Shown here piece by piece: positions 37,701 through 49,690 of a stretch of 64,000 nt of DNA; position 1 is the stretch's first letter, and each line of letters begins with the position of its first letter. A model generated the notes under the pieces. The model made no database searches. It was given only the letters and a program-made list of their open reading frames with translations, and was not told where the DNA came from. The position numbers and the translations under genes were made by a program. Origin of the DNA: Trochalopteron elliotii (lineage: Eukaryota > Chordata > Aves > Passeriformes > Leiothrichidae); the NCBI GenBank assembly GCA_024734555.1, contig JANPWX010000338.1:52136-116135 (forward strand). Direction: 5' to 3'.

Positions 37701-39408
37701 AGAATCGCAAACAAATAAATTGGTTACCCAAACAGATGAGAAAGAGGGAAGCAGTTTTCCCCAAAGCCACTCAGATTTAGATCAACTGAACAGAGTAACC
37801 CACTGTTTCCAACAATTTTAGAATGTTAAAGACAAAACATAAATTGACATCATAATGTCATCTTAATAAACACACCCAGCATCAGTATCACAGTCCAAGC
37901 CTACCTACCACTGCTCCAGCCTACGCCTTTGAATTTATTATTGAACAGGGAAACAAAATATGAAGGTGTTCATTTGTTTGTCTTTGAAATTAATTGGTGA
38001 GTCAGCATTCACCATGGAGTAAGTCACAACAAGAACACTTCCCCACATGGTCCACCTCCATGAGATTCCAGCAAATCTTCTGCAGAAATCCTTTAAGAGT
38101 TGTGTCTGTATAAGGAATAGTTCAACCAGATACTGTGAGAATTATGGTGCACAACACCTCTTCTATTAGAAATAAATTATCTCATTTACATTTTAATTCT
38201 GTGGAACAAGCTGCTCTCAACAGGGCAGTTTGCTAGAGTTGCTGAAGATGTACAGAAGTTGTAATTTTCATCATAAACGCACATTATGTTCTCATCAGAG
38301 AAATGAAAGGACCAACAGGCATATTAGAGAAACTGCCTGTCTGGGAGGTCCCTCCAGATCTTCATGAACACAGTCTCTTCCTATCTTGCAGTGTATTGTT
38401 GCACAGCTAAATATCACAAGAAGTCTCATTAGTCAGATGGAAATAAGTACAGAAAATATTGTACTTTTCATTGACCCTTTGAAATGAATAACACCATACA
38501 GATGGAAATCACACCCAAACATCTAAAGCTGTAAATAATTTAACTGAATAAGATCTAAATACATTCCAATAACTACAGAACATACTGGTTCCTCTCTTTT
38601 ATTTAGAGTTTCATTTCCTTGAATTGTGTATTCCTTAAAATAAGAACCTGCCATCCCTCGTGGATCAAAGGATGGAAAGACAAACTCTTGTGTAGGTGCT
38701 GCAGTGCACCAGAATACCATTTCTAAGTTTTTTCTTTTAGCAAAGACTGCAGTCAGGACTGGGTCAAAGTCTGCTTAGAGAATGGGGACACTGGTTTTAC
38801 TGCATGCCTTTTGTATTCACTGTGATCTTAATATTCCTCATGAGAAATTCAAGTAGTATTTGGCAAATAACTATGGCTCAGTGAAACAACCAACACCCAC
38901 TCAAATATTAAAAGACCTTGAAATACACTCTTCACAAGTTATTTCTACAGTGGCAATCACATGTTTATGGGGTGTTAGTACTTACAACAGACAGAGACAG
39001 AGTCCTTATTTAAGCTCTTAGGTAGAGAAGTAACATTAACCGAGCACTTTCATTTCTGAGGAGACAGATGCAATCATTAAGTTGAAAGCTATCCTGAAGC
39101 AGATTTTTCTTCAGCATTTCTAACCAGGCTTGCACCACTTTATACAGAACAATCACGGGAGCCAAAATGAGAACCCTTCCAAGTCACTCACTTCTTTCTG
39201 GCTTTATGACTATTAGCATTATTGTTTTCATGACAGAAGAGCTTCAGGATAACAGAACATCCCAGTAGAGCCTATAGCTTTTTAGTGAACATTCCCAAAG
39301 TAGGGTGACAGAGGGTTTTGCACAACGTCAAGATCAGGGTCAATGCCAAATACAACCCAGACCAAGTCTCTGGGATATCCAGTGGTGGGGTTTCAACAAT
39401 CACTGTTT
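31707..39408. other. Unique sequence, nothing supported
   Basis: A long stretch without recognisable gene, RNA gene or transposon. It holds an A-rich run at about 35749-35778 and an AT-rich block around 36590-36680. The minus ORF at 34265-34600 (111 codons, ATG) starts with a hydrophobic MSWWLLCSGLVVLNLIPE segment, but its length is within chance expectation. Confidence 0.5.
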
Positions 39409-39788
39409 NNNNNNNNNNNNNNNNNNNNNNNNNNNNNNNNNNNNNNNNNNNNNNNNNNNNNNNNNNNNNNNNNNNNNNNNNNNNNNNNNNNNNNNNNNNN
39501 NNNNNNNNNNNNNNNNNNNNNNNNNNNNNNNNNNNNNNNNNNNNNNNNNNNNNNNNNNNNNNNNNNNNNNNNNNNNNNNNNNNNNNNNNNNNNNNNNNNN
39601 NNNNNNNNNNNNNNNNNNNNNNNNNNNNNNNNNNNNNNNNNNNNNNNNNNNNNNNNNNNNNNNNNNNNNNNNNNNNNNNNNNNNNNNNNNNNNNNNNNNN
39701 NNNNNNNNNNNNNNNNNNNNNNNNNNNNNNNNNNNNNNNNNNNNNNNNNNNNNNNNNNNNNNNNNNNNNNNNNNNNNNNNNNNNNNNN
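39409..39788. other. Assembly gap (380 N)
   Basis: A run of 380 N. Unlike the first gap, its edges are not simple repeats. The right flank becomes locally GC- and CpG-richer by about 40010, so GC-rich missing sequence is possible. Confidence 1.
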
Positions 39789-39959
39789 AGGAAATCCTCA
39801 CCTCAAGCGAGCATTTTTTACATTATTTTATAGACCCTGCATGAGGACTGGGGCAGCTCAAGGAGGACACCTCACAACAGCACACAGATGCTTGAGTACC
39901 ACACTGTTATCGTCTCTAACCACTCACTGAAACATGCCTTGCAGCAGAGAGAGAAAAAG

Positions 39960-40170
39960 GAATTCTGTAGCCTACAGAGCAAGGAAAGAGTCAGAATGAT
40001 TTTGCTCATTCGCCGCCCCCCTCCGCTTATCATCATGCAGGAGGAGGAGGGCGATCTATTGATACTGGGTGTAAAGACAGCTGCTCTTGTGATCCAGCGT
40101 GGCTTTTGTTAGCAGCAGCAGGGCTGGTGAAAGAGAACAAACGCTCTCCCGTACGTGCATTGTTAGGGCA
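39960..40170. promoter_or_regulatory. Locally CpG-bearing stretch after the gap
   Basis: Several CpG dinucleotides cluster here (in TTCGCCGCCCCCCTCCGC, GGCGATC, CCAGCGTGG, AACGCTCTCCCGTACGTGC), whereas neighbouring kilobases are nearly CpG-free. It is too short and too sparse to be called a CpG island, but it could be the edge of one or of a conserved regulatory element hidden in the adjoining gap. Confidence 0.2.
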
Positions 40171-42311
40171 GGAGACAAAAGAATACCTGTTTTGAATCAC
40201 TGAGGACTATTACTGTAACAAAGTACAAGATAACATTTCGCCAGAGGATACAAGAGATTCTGAGAGGAGCAACAATGAAACCAGACAACCTTTCTGTCAT
40301 CTTATCAAACACTGCTTGGGGTACTTACTGAACAGTGGGGGGGCAATAATAGCAAATAGAGAGCAAACACAGTTAATCTTTGCACAAAGGCTTTTTGATA
40401 AGTAATAAAATAGAGTTAAGAGTGGCGTGCTAGCCTTTGCCAACTCACATTGCTTAGAAGAAAGGATATAAGACAGGCCTAAACAATTCTAAAACAAACA
40501 AATCCATACACAACAGGGTAACGTTGCATGAATGAATTTCCTCATTCTCATTTTTCAAGCAATTCAAGAAGCAATCAAAGCACTCTAAGGTTTGCTATGC
40601 TTTTACATACTTTTTTTGACACATTGCTTTACAGAACCTTCACAACAGCCCACTATCAGTAGCTTTGGTGTCACTGTATGTTATGTAAATGGAATAGGCA
40701 GATCTTTGACATAAAAATAATAATCTCTGGTAAAATTACAGTACTAGAGTGTATCACAGCATCAGAACTATGGAAATATTAATACATGGATCTTTGACAA
40801 TACAATGTAAGATGTCACTTTGAGCAGTTATTATGCTAATAATGGATACTTATTATAAAACAACATGAAAGAGGTAAGCTATGTGGGTGTAGAAAGGGAT
40901 ATTTAGTATTCAGAAAATGTATTTAAAAGGGGAAAAATAGCAAGTGCTTCATACAGCATCTAATCCCACATTAGGCAGATGAGGAGTTCCCTGGCAGATG
41001 GGTGTCAGGGTACCCTGGGACTTGGATGAAGCAGCACATTATCTCTCAAGGGAGCACACATGCCAATATAATTCACAACATCCTTAAAGCTTGTTTTTGT
41101 TATGCAGTGGGCCAAACTGGGACTGAAATCATGAAGGCACAGGGAAAAGTGGCACTAGAGCTTTGAGGATTAACTAGAAAAACTGCTCATCAAGTCCAGC
41201 AGGGTTTCAAGAGAACATATTCTGCTCCATGCTCAGTGGCTTCAAAATAAAATAAATTCCAATACTAAAGAAAGAAAGAAACCACAATGAGGAAGATGTC
41301 TCAAACCAAATTTCCTATACAAAACAAGCAACAAGCCAGCATCATGACTGGTTCCATTTAAGCTACAACAAAGTGTCCATTTACATAAAAAAAAAATACT
41401 GTGACTATTAAATGTCGCATTTAAAGCCAAAAGAAATATTTACAAAGAGTTTGTAATATAAGAAGGAATCTGAGGAAAGAGAGTCTCTGTTTGCCTGATG
41501 GCTAAAGAGTAAATTTGTCTAGGATTTTTCTAGCTGGGAAAGGAGCAAGTTATAGATAGTCTACATTAATTCTCACCTGGGCTTTTTTATTCTGTGCTAA
41601 GACCCCGTTTTCCACCGAATCTGAACTACAGAGTCACTCAGAGGGCTCAGAATCACCCATTTGGCACAGGGCTACTACATTCTCAATTCAAACCTTAGCT
41701 CTACTTTCCAAAAACTTCCATAACATCGAAGCCAACCGAAGCCATTCTCATCCTTACAAATATATCCCTCAGCCCTGAAACAAACACAAATGCCACATTT
41801 GTGAAGACAGAGCAGAAGATGCAACACTTCAGACAACAGCCATAAATAAAATTCTTACACACACAAACATAATCCATTTCAAACAGGAATGCTGGTGCTT
41901 GTGCTGCAGCGGTTGGAAATACCTGTCTTTCAACATTAAGCCTTGTGAGGATAATGCTGAGCTGCAATCTAAACCTTGGTGATTGCAGCAGAACAACCAG
42001 AAGCTGTGTGATTACTTATTGCAGTTCCCAGTCAGGGAGAGGGAAATCTGCCACGTAGCTCACATGCAGGTACAAGGAACCCCTTGTTTCAAACAAAATA
42101 ACACAGGGAATTATTTGGATTTTGCTTACAGTTCCTAGAACTTGCTCATGCACATTTCTGCGTACAGATGCATCTCCAGGACAATTGCACTGACCATGGA
42201 CTAGATCACAGATCCTTCTTTTAATTACTTGGCAATTTCCTGGGTCAAGTTTATTCAACCACCCAGCCATGCATCACCTATTCTTCCCCCTCTTTCAGAT
42301 TCCTACAACTT
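40171..42311. other. Unique sequence, nothing supported
   Basis: No gene, RNA gene or transposon recognised. A strong minus-strand donor (CCCAG/GTGAGA at about 41567) has no credible open exon. Confidence 0.5.
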
Positions 42312-42361
42312 TTCCAGGTCAGATGCTCCCTGATAGATGTTCCAGGTTAGGCTCCCTGATA
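42312..42361. repeat. Imperfect tandem duplication, about 25 bp
   Basis: TTCCAGGTCAGATGCTCCCTGATAGATG is followed by a shortened copy, TTCCAGGTTAGGCTCCCTGATA. Confidence 0.7.
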
Positions 42362-45300
42362 ACTTTATGGCCTTTTAGGTGGTTTAGTTACCTTCTGTGG
42401 TAGAGAGAAGACAATGGCCACCTGCAAAAAGCTATCAACAAGAACCAGTGAGTCTGCAAACTACAAGTTACTGCTTTACTAGCATGGCAGCAATAGACAG
42501 CTGTGACCAGCCACTGCTGTGTTCAAATCCCTGATACCTCCCAACCTACAACTTGTCCTTCCCCTACTTTTCATTCTGAACTTAATTACTGCCCAACATA
42601 CTATGAACAAGATTTGGACAGTGGTATTTATCCAGTAGAAAGCTAGACCTGGAGCAGGCTGGGAAGACAACAAAAAACACAAGGTATATAGGAAAGAGCA
42701 GTAAGTTTTCCACTGTACACACCCTTTAGAGATATGCAGATGTAGAGGGGGCAGGGAAAGAAAAGCCTTAGGCACATTCCTTCTAACTCATGATTAAATT
42801 CCTACTTTTGCAGTATTTAGGGTTTGTTTGGGTTTTTTTTTCCCTAAACCTTCAGTTCTAATAATCAAGGTATTTTGTCATACTTGCAAATTTCCCTTTA
42901 CAGAAAAGTGGTGGGCAGAGCCTAAGAAAACTCTTGAAAAGAAGATTCCTCCAGAAGCTAAAAAGCTAGTCAATCATAAATCATTCATCAGTCCTAAGCC
43001 ATACTCATCACTGGGATCCTGTTTCATGACTTGAACTGCAAAGTCTACCATAACCACTGAATTTCCCTTCCCGACAGGTGAACATAACTCATTTTGCTCT
43101 GCGTGCTAGGAAGCCCTGGAATTTTTCTTGGCATTTTAAGATAAACTGTCCCTTCAGGCTCTTACAATCTCCTCTTCCCTTCTAATACCAAAGCCTCAAT
43201 TAGACCATGATTAAAGAGGATGTACTTACAGGTACCAGCAGAAGGTAAAGGTTGTCAGTTTTATTACAGGTAGGGAATGTGTTTCTCTCTATACTCTAGA
43301 CTTCAGAATTTAATGTGGAAATAGAGTTTACTAACAGGCAAATCAGATTTTCTCAACAGGATTCAATCTTGATTATCAATTAAACGCATAAAAATATCTA
43401 ACCAGATGGTTTCTGCCAGGCAACAGAAGTCTTAAGGGGAAGAGAACTTACACTCATTGACAGAAATATCTAACAGAAAACTAAAACAAATCCAACAGGA
43501 GATGTGCTTCATGTGATGCTTTAAACTCCTCTTTGCTAAAAAAAAAAACCAAATCTGTGTACTGCAGAATATTGTTTAAGAGAATTCTTCAGCTCCATTT
43601 TCTTTGTGAATTTGTTTATCATGCTTCAGAGTGCTGACCAGTTTTTAGGAAAATGTGATATAAAATTATTAACTACTGTGGCGTAGAAGCAAGGCATTGA
43701 AGTCCTCACCCCATCTGCATTGAGCTCCTGCTCCATTTATTCTCCTTTGCTTTTGACCAGTTCCCCTCTGCTTTCCTCACACTTCAGCTACTGCAAAGGT
43801 TCAAACAGACAACTATTTTTTAATTGCCAAAGAAAACATTGCTTTCTTCTGCACAGTTCCTCACATGGTTTCCTCACAAAGATGACACTGTCCCATAGTG
43901 TTTAATAATGCAACATTCATTTTTGGATCGGTAACAAGTTGAAAGTCTGGTAATGCTCACTCTCCTAATTTAGAAATGGAGCTTTATAACACTGAAATAT
44001 TGCAAGAAGCTCCACTGCTTGGCCCTCCATTAATTTGTTACTTACTGTGTTGGATTCTCATCAGGAATTCTTAATTGATGTACTCTGAGCCATGCCATCA
44101 AATATTCTCTATGGATCTAGTTGGCAATAATGGTTAATTTCTAAATTTTGGTAAGTTAGTGATTATTTAGGTTGTGATTACTTCAGAGTAAATATATTCT
44201 TGCATTCTGGAAAACCCCCCAAAAAAGTGGGCACTGCTACAGATAAATAATATACTGCAATAAGTATTCTTATAATGGTAATGTATGATGCACGGCCATT
44301 TTCCAGATGCTACAGAACTAATTGTGCTGCCAACAGAAGCAGCCAAATCCAAAACAGATCCATATGAGGAATTACTGTTGAATCAACCTCATCAGTGAGA
44401 AAAGCTTCTGCCACACAAACCTCTTTTCACCTTAGCACAATCGTCATAAAGTTAATGAAATGCATCCTACCCCTGTTACAGCTGTAAAACCAAAGTAACT
44501 CCCATGCAGGTGAGTTGGAACTGATATAAAGGAGAGCCAGGATGAAGAATATTTTCCATCAGAGCAAAGAGTGATCTGTTAACACAGTGATGTGACACCA
44601 CTGCAAAGCAGCCTCTGCTTAGAACAAATGCTGCCTGACACAGATTCCACTCTGACCCGGAAAAACAATGTAGTGGCAGAGTTGTCATACTGGAGCTGCA
44701 TCACCTCCCAAAAGTTCTTTACATCCTCTAATCTCACAGCACAACTGGCCCCACACACACAGCTGTTGATTTCTCTGCAGGGTAAAATACTTCTCCACAA
44801 AAATAAAAAATGTATTTCTCCCCAGGTTTTAAAGAAGTAGGCAAGTAGGATGTATGGACTTTAATACTAGAAAGGGTGATTAGAACATCTAGTTTGACTG
44901 TCTTGAAACAAAAGCCAAAAGCCCTTAGCCAAATATACAACACAAAACAAACCACCAAGAGGAAGACTTATATCACAACCTTTCCTAGTCATCACTTAGC
45001 TAATCTTTAGATTTTTAGTATTTTTAGTCCTCCCTCATAAATCAGGACCTCTAGCTCCCAATTATTTTAGTAACAGGATCTCTGAGCTGTATCATGTACA
45101 GAAAATTAATGACCTTTAAAATAGAAGGTTTACTTACACAGACATTAATTGCTATCGTAGCACAAATGAATAGTTAAGCAGGCCCATGAAATGTTTCACT
45201 CAAGCACCTAATTCCAGAGAAGGGAATACTTTACACAAATCTTTGGATGACAAAAGGTCAAATGCAATGAAGTTCCTATCAGAGAAAAAACCTGCTTAGG

Positions 45301-46669
45301 TCTGTTTGCCAAGTACTGCAAACAGGTTAACCATACACATCATTAAGTTCTGAGTCCCATTATGATCATATGGCATCAACCTGATTGCAATTACAGTGCC
45401 TTAGGCAGAAGATGCCATTTTAAGTAGAGGATCACTACCCTGGACAAGTTTCATAAATGATTCTCATTGATTATCATTTCTAATTAGAGGAAATAAAAGC
45501 ATTGAAATGACCACTCTGATGTTGGAAGTGACCTCTCACCTGGACCATTTCCCTAATGGATGAGGGTTAAATTTACTGTGACAGCACCTAACCACATTTG
45601 GTATGGCCTAAAATTTGACAGTACCAGTATCACATCAGCAGCAGGCTGAGCTGGTAAGACTCAGACATGCAGTGTTTGTACCAGAAGTAAGATTATTAGT
45701 GTCCTAGGGAGTCAGAAAACCTAGGCATTTTCCAATTACCTACTTTACATTTCAGCAGCTAAAAGAATGACACATAACTATACTATGATCTATAACAGAA
45801 TTTTCAAAGGAACACACATTTTTCTCTTTTATATTTTTTTTCTCCTTAATGTATCTCAACTTTATTAATTTCAGCTCCAAAATGTTTGGATTCCCAGTAA
45901 CAACAAATAACCACAAGTAAGCAAATCATAGGTAACATCCCTCTCTCCAAACAAAGAAAATATTGCATTTCTAACAAAGTAGTGCCTCTTTCAGTTAGCA
46001 CAGCCATGTGAAATTAAATCTAAAGGCTCCAGTGAGTGATTTTTATACTAATTCTGTGTAACACGTTTTACAAAAGTGTCAAAAAGAAATATAGTTCAGT
46101 TGCTGAATACAGAATAGAATTGTTTACTTTACAATCCAAACTTCTCTATTTACATAAAAATAACTTCAGTACAGCAGAAATTTTAGGCTACAACACAATA
46201 TTAATGGAGTTGTATTGCATATTATTCTAAATGGGTTATTTTACAGTTATTGTAACATTAGACCTAAATACAAGACATAGGCTTATACTTGCAGTATATT
46301 TTAGTGTGCAAACAATATTTCAAAAAGAGCCATAGATAAGCATCAGAAAAGAGCTTTTCCAAAGCAACCACCCTCCTAAACCCTGTATTTGCATACAGGC
46401 ACAAAACTATATTTTAGTACTAATGCTATTTATCTCAGAATTACAACCTGATATTCTCATGAGAAAGACTGACACACACTTCCTGGTTGTAGAATGAGCC
46501 ATGTATCACCTTTGCTTTATCTCCTCACTGACATTTTTTTAGTGTTCCTTTTACTGGCATGGTTTTGTTTTATATTGGTTTTACTGTCGTCCTAGCTGTA
46601 ACTGTATGTTACACATGCCTCTCTACAGTCCATCCACGAAGGAAATGAATCATTACAGCTTTTACTTAC
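42362..46669. other. Unique sequence, nothing supported
   Basis: No gene, RNA gene or transposon recognised. Short splice-like motifs occur (for example a 28-bp open segment at 44482-44509) but are too small to support. Confidence 0.5.
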
Positions 46670-46831
46670 AGGGCCTGACTTTTCATTGCAAGCTGTAAGG
46701 CTCATGCTTCCATCCTCAGCACCACTCAGCACAGGGACGCTTCCCTTAGATTGTGTTATTAGCCAGGAGTCCTCTGGAGAGCTCTGCTTCCACCGGGAAG
46801 TGCCATAAACATGAGCCGCAGTGAATGTCAG
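46670..46831 (-). CDS. Candidate 162-nt internal exon, unknown protein
   Basis: On the minus strand a strong acceptor (GCATTTCTCTTCCCAG) precedes exactly 54 open codons ending GGCCCT/GTAAGTAAAA, a near-consensus donor. The frame reads LTFTAAHVYGTSRWKQSSPE, continues DSWLITQSKGSVPVLSGAED, and ends GSMSLTACNEKSGP. Serine-rich, hydrophilic sequence of this kind suggests a disordered segment. It enters and leaves in phase 0, matching the candidate exon at 47580-47637. A 56-bp part (46731-46786) recurs at 48731-48786. No family is recognised. It could also be a non-coding exon, an exonised repeat, or chance. Confidence 0.25.
46731..46786. repeat. 56-bp dispersed duplicate, copy A
   Basis: About 89 % identical (6 mismatches in 56) to 48731-48786 in the same orientation, with start points exactly 2,000 bp apart. 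The centre, AGCCAGGAGTCCTCTGGAGA, is identical. Homology stops sharply at both ends. This copy lies inside the candidate exon 46670-46831. Confidence 0.9.
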
Positions 46832-47579
46832 CTGGGAAGAGAAATGCATTGCTGTATCCCTTTAATGGGAGAAGTTGCTCCCCAGTGCAGCTGGCAAGCT
46901 GTTCGCAGGCTGCCCTTTGGAGCCAGCCAGAAGACAGCAGTTCATGTTCACCAGGAATTACTTTCTATTTGCTTTCATCTTCCTTTAGATTGAAGCAGTA
47001 TTTTAGCAAATGGAGTAAAATTTTTAAAGCTGCCATTACCATATGGCTGGGGCAGGCTGCAGGCTTCTGCTTTGGGAGGGAGGTGATCCCCACCACTTCT
47101 CTGAGCCTGAGGGGGAACTGATATTGATGTCAGCAGTAGCATGAGCTTGAGGAACATGTCATTTACTCCAAACAGCTGTCACACCTCCCAGGGCCAGGGC
47201 TCCAGGAGGGCTGAGCACCCTCCTGGCAGCCACACTGCCATGGACTGTGAAACCAGAGCTTCCACAAATATGCTTCTGTTGCCTCTCCAGAACTATTTGA
47301 CCTTTTGAAATCTCTAGGCTTTTTCCTGAGGACCTAAGAGGTAAGCACCATTTATTGCTGGGACTTACACAGTTCTGAAAGTCTTGGCTCCACACCAAGT
47401 GCCAAAGTGCAAGGGCATCAGACTTTTCTGCAAGGAATATCCTCACCTAACAGGCTCCTGTTCAGCTTGCCATGAATCCACATCTGGCTGTGAGAACCTG
47501 TCTCTGAGTTACTGAAATAAGATCAAATCTGAAATTCTTCTAAGAAAATATTTTTGAAAAAATCTTTTAACCAGCTTAC
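46832..47579. other. Between the two minus-strand exon candidates
   Basis: Would be an intron of about 750 bp if the flanking exons are real. A further minus-strand open segment between an acceptor and an AG/GTGAGG donor (about 47449-47486) is out of phase with them. Confidence 0.3.
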
Positions 47580-47637
47580 CTTCCCCATTGACCCATCAAC
47601 TCTCCCTCCAGTCTGCTGGATCTGTTGAAGCTGCACC
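47580..47637 (-). CDS. Candidate 58-nt internal exon, unknown protein
   Basis: On the minus strand a long pyrimidine tract (TTTCTTTTTGTCCTTTTTTT) ends in CTCTGAG. It is followed by 58 nt ending GGGGAAG/GTAAGCTGG, a good donor. With one nucleotide to complete a previous codon, the frame reads VQLQQIQQTGGRVDGSMGK, 19 codons, and leaves phase 0, which is what the candidate at 46670-46831 needs. A later AG (after GGTGC) would be an alternative acceptor with a weaker pyrimidine tract. The glutamine-rich start suggests a helical or disordered region; no family recognised. No further upstream exon was found in this window. Confidence 0.22.
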
Positions 47638-48730
47638 CTCAGAGATCCACAAAAAAAGGACAAAAAGAAATGGAGAGGAGGAGAAGAAAGTAGTAGGCAA
47701 AAAGTTGATCTAGACTCTTTCTTGTCCAGTGCCTAGCCCTCACTCACACTAATGAAGAAAAATAGAATAATAACAAACAAAAAAACCAAATGAAACCAAG
47801 AAAAAAAGAAAAAGGGGGAGGGGAGAAAAACAGAGGGAACTTCTCAGACTTTGAGTATAACTGGGTCATTGTCACCAGGCTGTGACTCTGTGGAGCACAT
47901 AGTTTGAGAGACAGAAGGCTTGGCGCACAAAGCGGGCCACAGTAATGAGCAATGGCAGATTCGCATGTCAGGTCTTTCCACCATAGTACAATTAGTCTAC
48001 TGATACTGTAGGCATGACTAAGGATGGCAGGATATGAAGGTAAGTGGTAGAGACAAAATGAATGATTAAATGGCCTCAGACCTAACTTGTGACCTCATTC
48101 TATCATAAACAGCAAAAAGTGAGAAAACTCGTGTGTGGATCAAAAACCTGGCAGGGTTAGCTGAGCACATGAGACAAAAGAAATAGCACAGCACACTCAT
48201 TCTTGGGCTGCCACGATGTTCAGTCTGCACCAGCGACACAGAAGACTCAGGTAGCATCTGGGTCCCAGAACAGCCTCGCCAACTACCAGGGGAGATGATT
48301 AGGCTGCTTCCAAGGATAAAAAGCAGCTGCTGATTAAGGAGAGCCAAGAGGCAGCAGAAACACTCTCAGCATCTGCTGCAGAGCAGTAAGCAACAAAAAG
48401 ACTGGAATCCACGTGAAAAAGATATCACTCCCTAGATCTCTTATCCATGTAACACAGAGCTCACCAGGCTGAACTGGGACCAATCCAAAAATGCTGGTTA
48501 ACCCTGCACTGCAGTCTTTCCCATGGTCTCCATAAAGCCAACTCAAAAGCCTGGTTCTAGGCTCTTCTGTTTGCTCTGCAAAATACAGCCCCCATTAGGC
48601 TCCATGAAGTGTGTTCAAGAAGGTGCCAGGATATGTCTAAGAGACTAGAGGCACCAAGGTGTGGCAGTGGGTAACAACAGGTCATCCTAATTTTCCTGCT
48701 CTGTCTGCACTGCTTCTCCGTGGCAATTTA
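47638..48730. other. Unique sequence with an A-rich tract
   Basis: An A-rich low-complexity stretch lies at about 47755-47835. No gene recognised; the minus frame at 48066-48347 is unassigned. Confidence 0.45.
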
Positions 48731-48786
48731 CAGGGGCCCTTCCATTAGACTGTGATATTAGCCAGGAGTCCTCTGGAGAGTTCTGT
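48731..48786. repeat. 56-bp dispersed duplicate, copy B
   Basis: Partner of 46731-46786. In the frame of the copy A exon it would read QNSPEDSWLISQSNGRAP against QSSPEDSWLITQSKGSVP, so five substitutions are amino-acid changing and the frame stays open. There is no donor or acceptor around this copy, which suggests a relic rather than a second exon. Confidence 0.9.
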
Positions 48787-49316
48787 CATCCCAGCTTGTT
48801 TGATTAGCAGCTACAACCATGAACAAACCACCTTGTCCTATGATGCACTCCCATTCCCAACAACCAAGCATTATGCAACACTCAAAGTTTTCCAAACCTG
48901 TCCTATGTCATACTCTGGTAACCAGACAAAGGTACTTGCTATTATCCACATGTGCAGGAGAGTCAATCACCTTTAGAGACAAATTTGTGGCATTTGCTCT
49001 TTAGAAACACTGAAATGCAGTGATTCAAATTCCTAATGAGACCACAAAAGAGTCTGCTGTGGCTTTTAGGGAATAAGCAGACATGATGAGATTTTGGAAG
49101 GAAATGGGCACAACTGTGGTAATCTGTACATTAACAAGAAATTGCTACTGGAGATCTACCCAGACACAATACTCCAACCAAGAGATTGCACGGGCAGCTA
49201 AATATGGGGGGAAATTGACCTCATCAGTAATAGAGCTGCATCAAACAAACAGGCATTTACCTTTTCCATCACTTTTTTTTTTTTTTTTCAAATCACTACC
49301 ATCGCAATTGGATAAA
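48787..49316. other. Unique sequence with a T tract
   Basis: Ends in a 16-bp T run (49273-49288) shortly before the CR1 copy. Nothing else recognised. Confidence 0.5.
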
Positions 49317-49690
49317 ATCATAGAATCATTTAGGTTGGAAAAGACATCTAAGATCATGGAGTCCAACAGCTAACACTGCCAAATCGACCCTTAAATCATG
49401 TGCCTAAGCCTACCCTGTTAAACTCTTGCCCTCAGAGTTATCCACCGACTTCAACTTCCATCAGCAATGAGTTCCCAGTATGGCAGACCATTTCTTCTGA
49501 CTTACTTTTGACTTTGTCACTTTTAACCTTCACCGAATGCTCCTTGCTCTTCCCTGATGGTAGAAATAGCATTTCTTGCTCTGTAAAGCCAACACCTTCG
49601 TTGTCTGTAACCTTTTATCATCTCACTTCTGATTCATTTCCTCTCCAAGGTAAACAGTCCCAATCTTCTCAATCTTGTACTATATGAAAG
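49317..49690 (-). mobile_element. CR1 LINE, 3' fragment (minus orientation)
   Basis: Starts with ATCATAGAATCATTTAGGTT, the reverse complement of a CR1 3' end. It continues 'gagtccaacagctaacactg', 'aaatcatgtgcctaagccta' and ends in a diverged 'ctccaaggtaaacagtccca...tatatgaaag' segment that matches the CR1 region 'ctccaagctgaacagccc'. The variant wording in the first 100 bp differs from the copy at 59578, so it is another CR1 subfamily. 5'-truncated, no coding capacity. Confidence 0.8.

Noticed and set aside
39305..39930. Long open frames crossing the 380-N gap
   Set aside because: Almost entirely unknown residues; no coding evidence on either side.
47286..47341. Plus-strand segment with a very strong acceptor and GAG/GTAAGC donor
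   Set aside because: Stops occur in all three frames; could only be non-coding and has no partner.
47449..47486. Minus-strand open segment starting ATG and ending at AG/GTGAGG
   Set aside because: Its phase does not fit the neighbouring candidate exon (a stop follows in the joined frame).
47978..48040. Plus-strand segment between an acceptor-like site and AAG/GTAAGT
   Set aside because: Stops in all three frames; no partner exon.
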